Shown in pieces: positions 62,262 through 64,000 of a DNA stretch of 64,000 nucleotides. The position numbers were made by a program, and so were the translations under genes. This DNA is from an uncultured Microbacterium sp. (GTDB lineage Bacteria > Actinomycetota > Actinomycetes > Actinomycetales > Microbacteriaceae), in the NCBI GenBank assembly GCA_913774665.1, contig CAJYHN010000007.1, positions 49,921 through 113,920 of the forward strand, read 5' to 3'. Each line of letters starts with the position of its first letter. Position 1 is the first letter of the stretch. The notes beneath the pieces were generated by a model. It searched no databases and was not told the DNA's origin. It worked only from the letters and a program-made list of their open reading frames with translations.

Positions 62262-63568
62262 GCGACACCTGGAACGACCGGATGCCATGGGTCCCCGGCA
62301 ACCGCTGGGACCTGCTCGCCCACCGAGAGCCCGAGCCTCCGCGCGTGAGCGTCATCGTCACGCACTACGCCCAGCCGGCCGAGCTGCAGCGCACTCTCAT
62401 CGCCCTTGCTCGCCAGGATCACCCGGCTGAGCGCCTCGAGGTCATCGTGGCCGACGACGGTTCGCCCGAAACGCCGGTCGTACCCGCGGGGGTGCGTCTG
62501 GTCCGCCAGGAGGATCGCGGCTTCCGCGCCGCCGCGGCGCGCAATCTCGGAGCGGCGGCAGCATCCGGTGACGTGCTGTGCTTCCTCGATGCCGACACGA
62601 CCCCGGAGCCTGATTACGTCCGGCAGCTCACGCGCCTGCCCGCGTTGCTGCGCGAGGCGGTGACCGTGGGGCGGCGCCGTCATGCCGATCTGGCGGGCTC
62701 GAGCGTCGACGCCCCGATCGCCGTGCTCGGTCCGGACCGCGAGCTGACCGAGCCGGCCTGGCTCCGCGATGCCTATGCCGCGAGTCGAAATCTGCTGGAC
62801 GCCGACGACCGGTCGTACCGCTACGTCATCAGCGCAGTACTCGCGTGTTCTCGGGCCTTCTTCGAAGAGGTGGGCGGGTTCGACGAGACGTTCTCGGCCT
62901 ACGGCGGGGAAGACTGGGAGTGGGCGCACCGGGCGTGGCAGGCGGGGGGAGTGCTCGCTCACGTTCCGGATGCCGTGGCCTGGCACGACGGTCCCGATTG
63001 GGCAGGCCGCCCCGAGGATCACGCCGCACAGGGCAACAGACAGACCCTCAGCCTGGCGGCGAAGATCCCGACCGAGGGATCGCGTCCACGCGGACTGCTG
63101 TCGCGAGCCGTCGACGTAGAGGTACACCTTCCCGCGGGGACCCCCGCCGATGTCGCCTTCCTCTCCGTGGACTCCTTGCTCTCGGCCCTGCCTCACCTGC
63201 GCGTCGTGACGGATGCTGACCAGCCCCTGTTCGCGAGCGACCCTCGCGTGGTCCGCGCTCCCGCTGTCGACCCGCGGGTGAGTCTCCAGCTCGAGCAGCC
63301 GATCGTGATCCTGGACGCCGCCCCCCTCGCGCGGGCTATCGACCTGCTCTCGAGCGCCCGGGTCGGAGGGCTCGTGCTCGTCTCCGGCGAGAGCGAGACA
63401 GTGGGCCGAGCGATGAGTCGACGGGCGCGTCGTCGCGCGAAGCGCTGGGGCACAGATCGCTCACTCGAGACGGTGACCGTGCGCCTGGATGGCGCTCACA
63501 TCGTCGGCGCTCGGCCGCATCTCGAAGCCTGGGTCGGCGGTTGGGGCGGGCCCGACAGGTATCTCTAA
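62258..63568 (+). CDS. Glycosyltransferase family 2 with extra C-terminal domain
   Basis: A 436-residue GT2. The GT-A domain (about 28-270) has VSVIVTHYAQPAEL, IVADDGSPETP, then FLDADTTPEPDY (DxD), and the catalytic base segment FSAYGGEDWEWAHRAW (about 207-222). A further 160 residues form a second region of unknown fold ending MSRRARRRAKRW. ATG 62258 overlaps the previous gene. It is the last gene before the rRNA operon. Confidence 0.88.
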   Translation: MSDTWNDRMPWVPGNRWDLLAHREPEPPRVSVIVTHYAQPAELQRTLIALARQDHPAERLEVIVADDGSPETPVVPAGVRLVRQEDRGFRAAAARNLGAAAASGDVLCFLDADTTPEPDYVRQLTRLPALLREAVTVGRRRHADLAGSSVDAPIAVLGPDRELTEPAWLRDAYAASRNLLDADDRSYRYVISAVLACSRAFFEEVGGFDETFSAYGGEDWEWAHRAWQAGGVLAHVPDAVAWHDGPDWAGRPEDHAAQGNRQTLSLAAKIPTEGSRPRGLLSRAVDVEVHLPAGTPADVAFLSVDSLLSALPHLRVVTDADQPLFASDPRVVRAPAVDPRVSLQLEQPIVILDAAPLARAIDLLSSARVGGLVLVSGESETVGRAMSRRARRRAKRWGTDRSLETVTVRLDGAHIVGARPHLEAWVGGWGGPDRYL

Positions 63569-63620
63569 GTCGCGTCGTGTCGTCCCGGACGCGCGCGACA
63601 CGCCCGGGACGAGCGTGGAT

Positions 63621-63649
63621 TCGACGGGTCGGTCGTTCCCGCGTAACTT
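63621..63649 (+). promoter_or_regulatory. Possible upstream rrn promoter
   Basis: TCGACG (63621-63626), 17-base spacer, TAACTT (63644-63649). The -35 is weak. Confidence 0.35.
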
Positions 63650-63735
63650 ATTACTTGTTCGCCCCACAGGGGAGAGCGGAGCGGCCGAAAGGCCCCGCGT
63701 CCTCTCAAGCAGCGAACCGCCCCCAACATCAGCAC

Positions 63736-63764
63736 TTGAGAGTTTCGACTCTTTGGTCTACAGT
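63736..63764 (+). promoter_or_regulatory. rRNA operon promoter
   Basis: -35 TTGAGA (63736-63741), 17-base spacer, -10 TACAGT (63759-63764) in an AT-richer stretch upstream of the rRNA leader. Confidence 0.6.
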
Positions 63765-64000
63765 TGGGATCCTGCCAATCGGCACACACCCTCACTGCAG
63801 CGAAGGCCTGTCTTAGTCTTTGCAAGACGTGATCGGTTTGCTGCCTTGGTGGACATATTGATGTGAACTGCCTCACGGGTAGGTCGAGAGATCGTTTCTG
63901 TGGGTGCGTCCGTTCCTTGAGAACTCAACAGCGTGCACTTGTCAAATGCCAATTTATTCCTCGTCGGTCTGACTTTTGTTGGATTGCGAGAAATTCCTTT
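63765..64000 (+). other. rRNA operon leader (5' of 16S rRNA)
   Basis: The sequence drops in GC and contains TTGAGAACTCAA (63917-63928), part of the CCTTGAGAACTCAACAGCGTGC stretch typical of Microbacteriaceae pre-16S leaders and spacers, followed by an AT-rich tract. The 16S rRNA gene should begin just past the end. No gene was supported between 63569 and 64000. Confidence 0.65.

Noticed and set aside
63489-63866. Small open frame running past the GT2 stop into the rRNA leader
   Set aside because: It is out of frame with the GT2 gene and continues into promoter sequence; no ribosome-binding site.
63900-64000. Start of the 16S rRNA gene inside the window
   Set aside because: The conserved 5' end of 16S (GAGTTTGATC) is not reached; only the leader is present.

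Overview
The window is high-GC (about 70%) actinobacterial DNA, almost certainly from Microbacterium or a close relative in Microbacteriaceae. Pointers are the codon usage, many GTG starts with 4-bp stop/start overlaps, LAxTG cell-wall sorting signals, frequent GGATGCC/GGCATCC heptamers, and the TTGAGAACTCAA rRNA-leader signature at the right edge. It reads as chromosome: housekeeping genes (pgm, pheA, serS, photolyase, two tRNA-Ser genes, an rrn leader) are interleaved with accessory sugar and aromatic catabolism.

Layout. 1-11 kb: 3' part of a large wall-anchored GH30-like protein, a zinc alcohol dehydrogenase, a cluster of three 71-bp hairpin repeats, phosphoglucomutase, prephenate dehydratase, a luciferase-like oxidoreductase, an Asp23 protein and photolyase. 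11-21 kb: diacylglycerol-kinase-like lipid kinase, serS with a HAD phosphatase, two membrane proteins, a wall-anchored cohesin protein followed by a dockerin-bearing amidase, two tRNA-Ser genes flanking an LCP protein. 21-32 kb: a molybdopterin oxidase/ferredoxin reductase/DUF6510 triad, DUF808 protein, a CoA ligase-MaoC-amidohydrolase-SDR operon with divergent MarR, PadR with vanAB, and a flavin reductase.

32-44 kb is a furanose-sugar locus: a YtfQ-type binding protein, ATPase, two permeases, a second ATPase, a LacI regulator and a very large wall-anchored tandem GH43 enzyme. The same LacI-type operator occurs upstream of the transporter, upstream of the second ATPase and upstream of the GH43 gene, so the three units probably form one regulon: the surface enzyme releases arabinofuranose or galactofuranose and the transporter takes it up. 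44-48 kb holds a CitMHS citrate transporter with a CitAB-like two-component system. 48-56 kb holds a GH13 enzyme, a second LacI regulator and a sugar ABC operon that ends in a GH32-like hydrolase and a serine hydrolase.

56-63.6 kb is a divergent set of translationally coupled glycosyltransferases around a WcbI-like acetyltransferase, probably making a surface glycan. The last 430 bases are the promoter and leader of an rRNA operon whose 16S gene should start just past the window.

The most interesting candidate is the cohesin/dockerin pair (16651-19265): a one-cohesin, sortase-anchored scaffold next to a secreted dockerin-amidase looks like a minimal non-cellulosomal surface-display system. 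All assignments come from reading the sequence; no database search was run.
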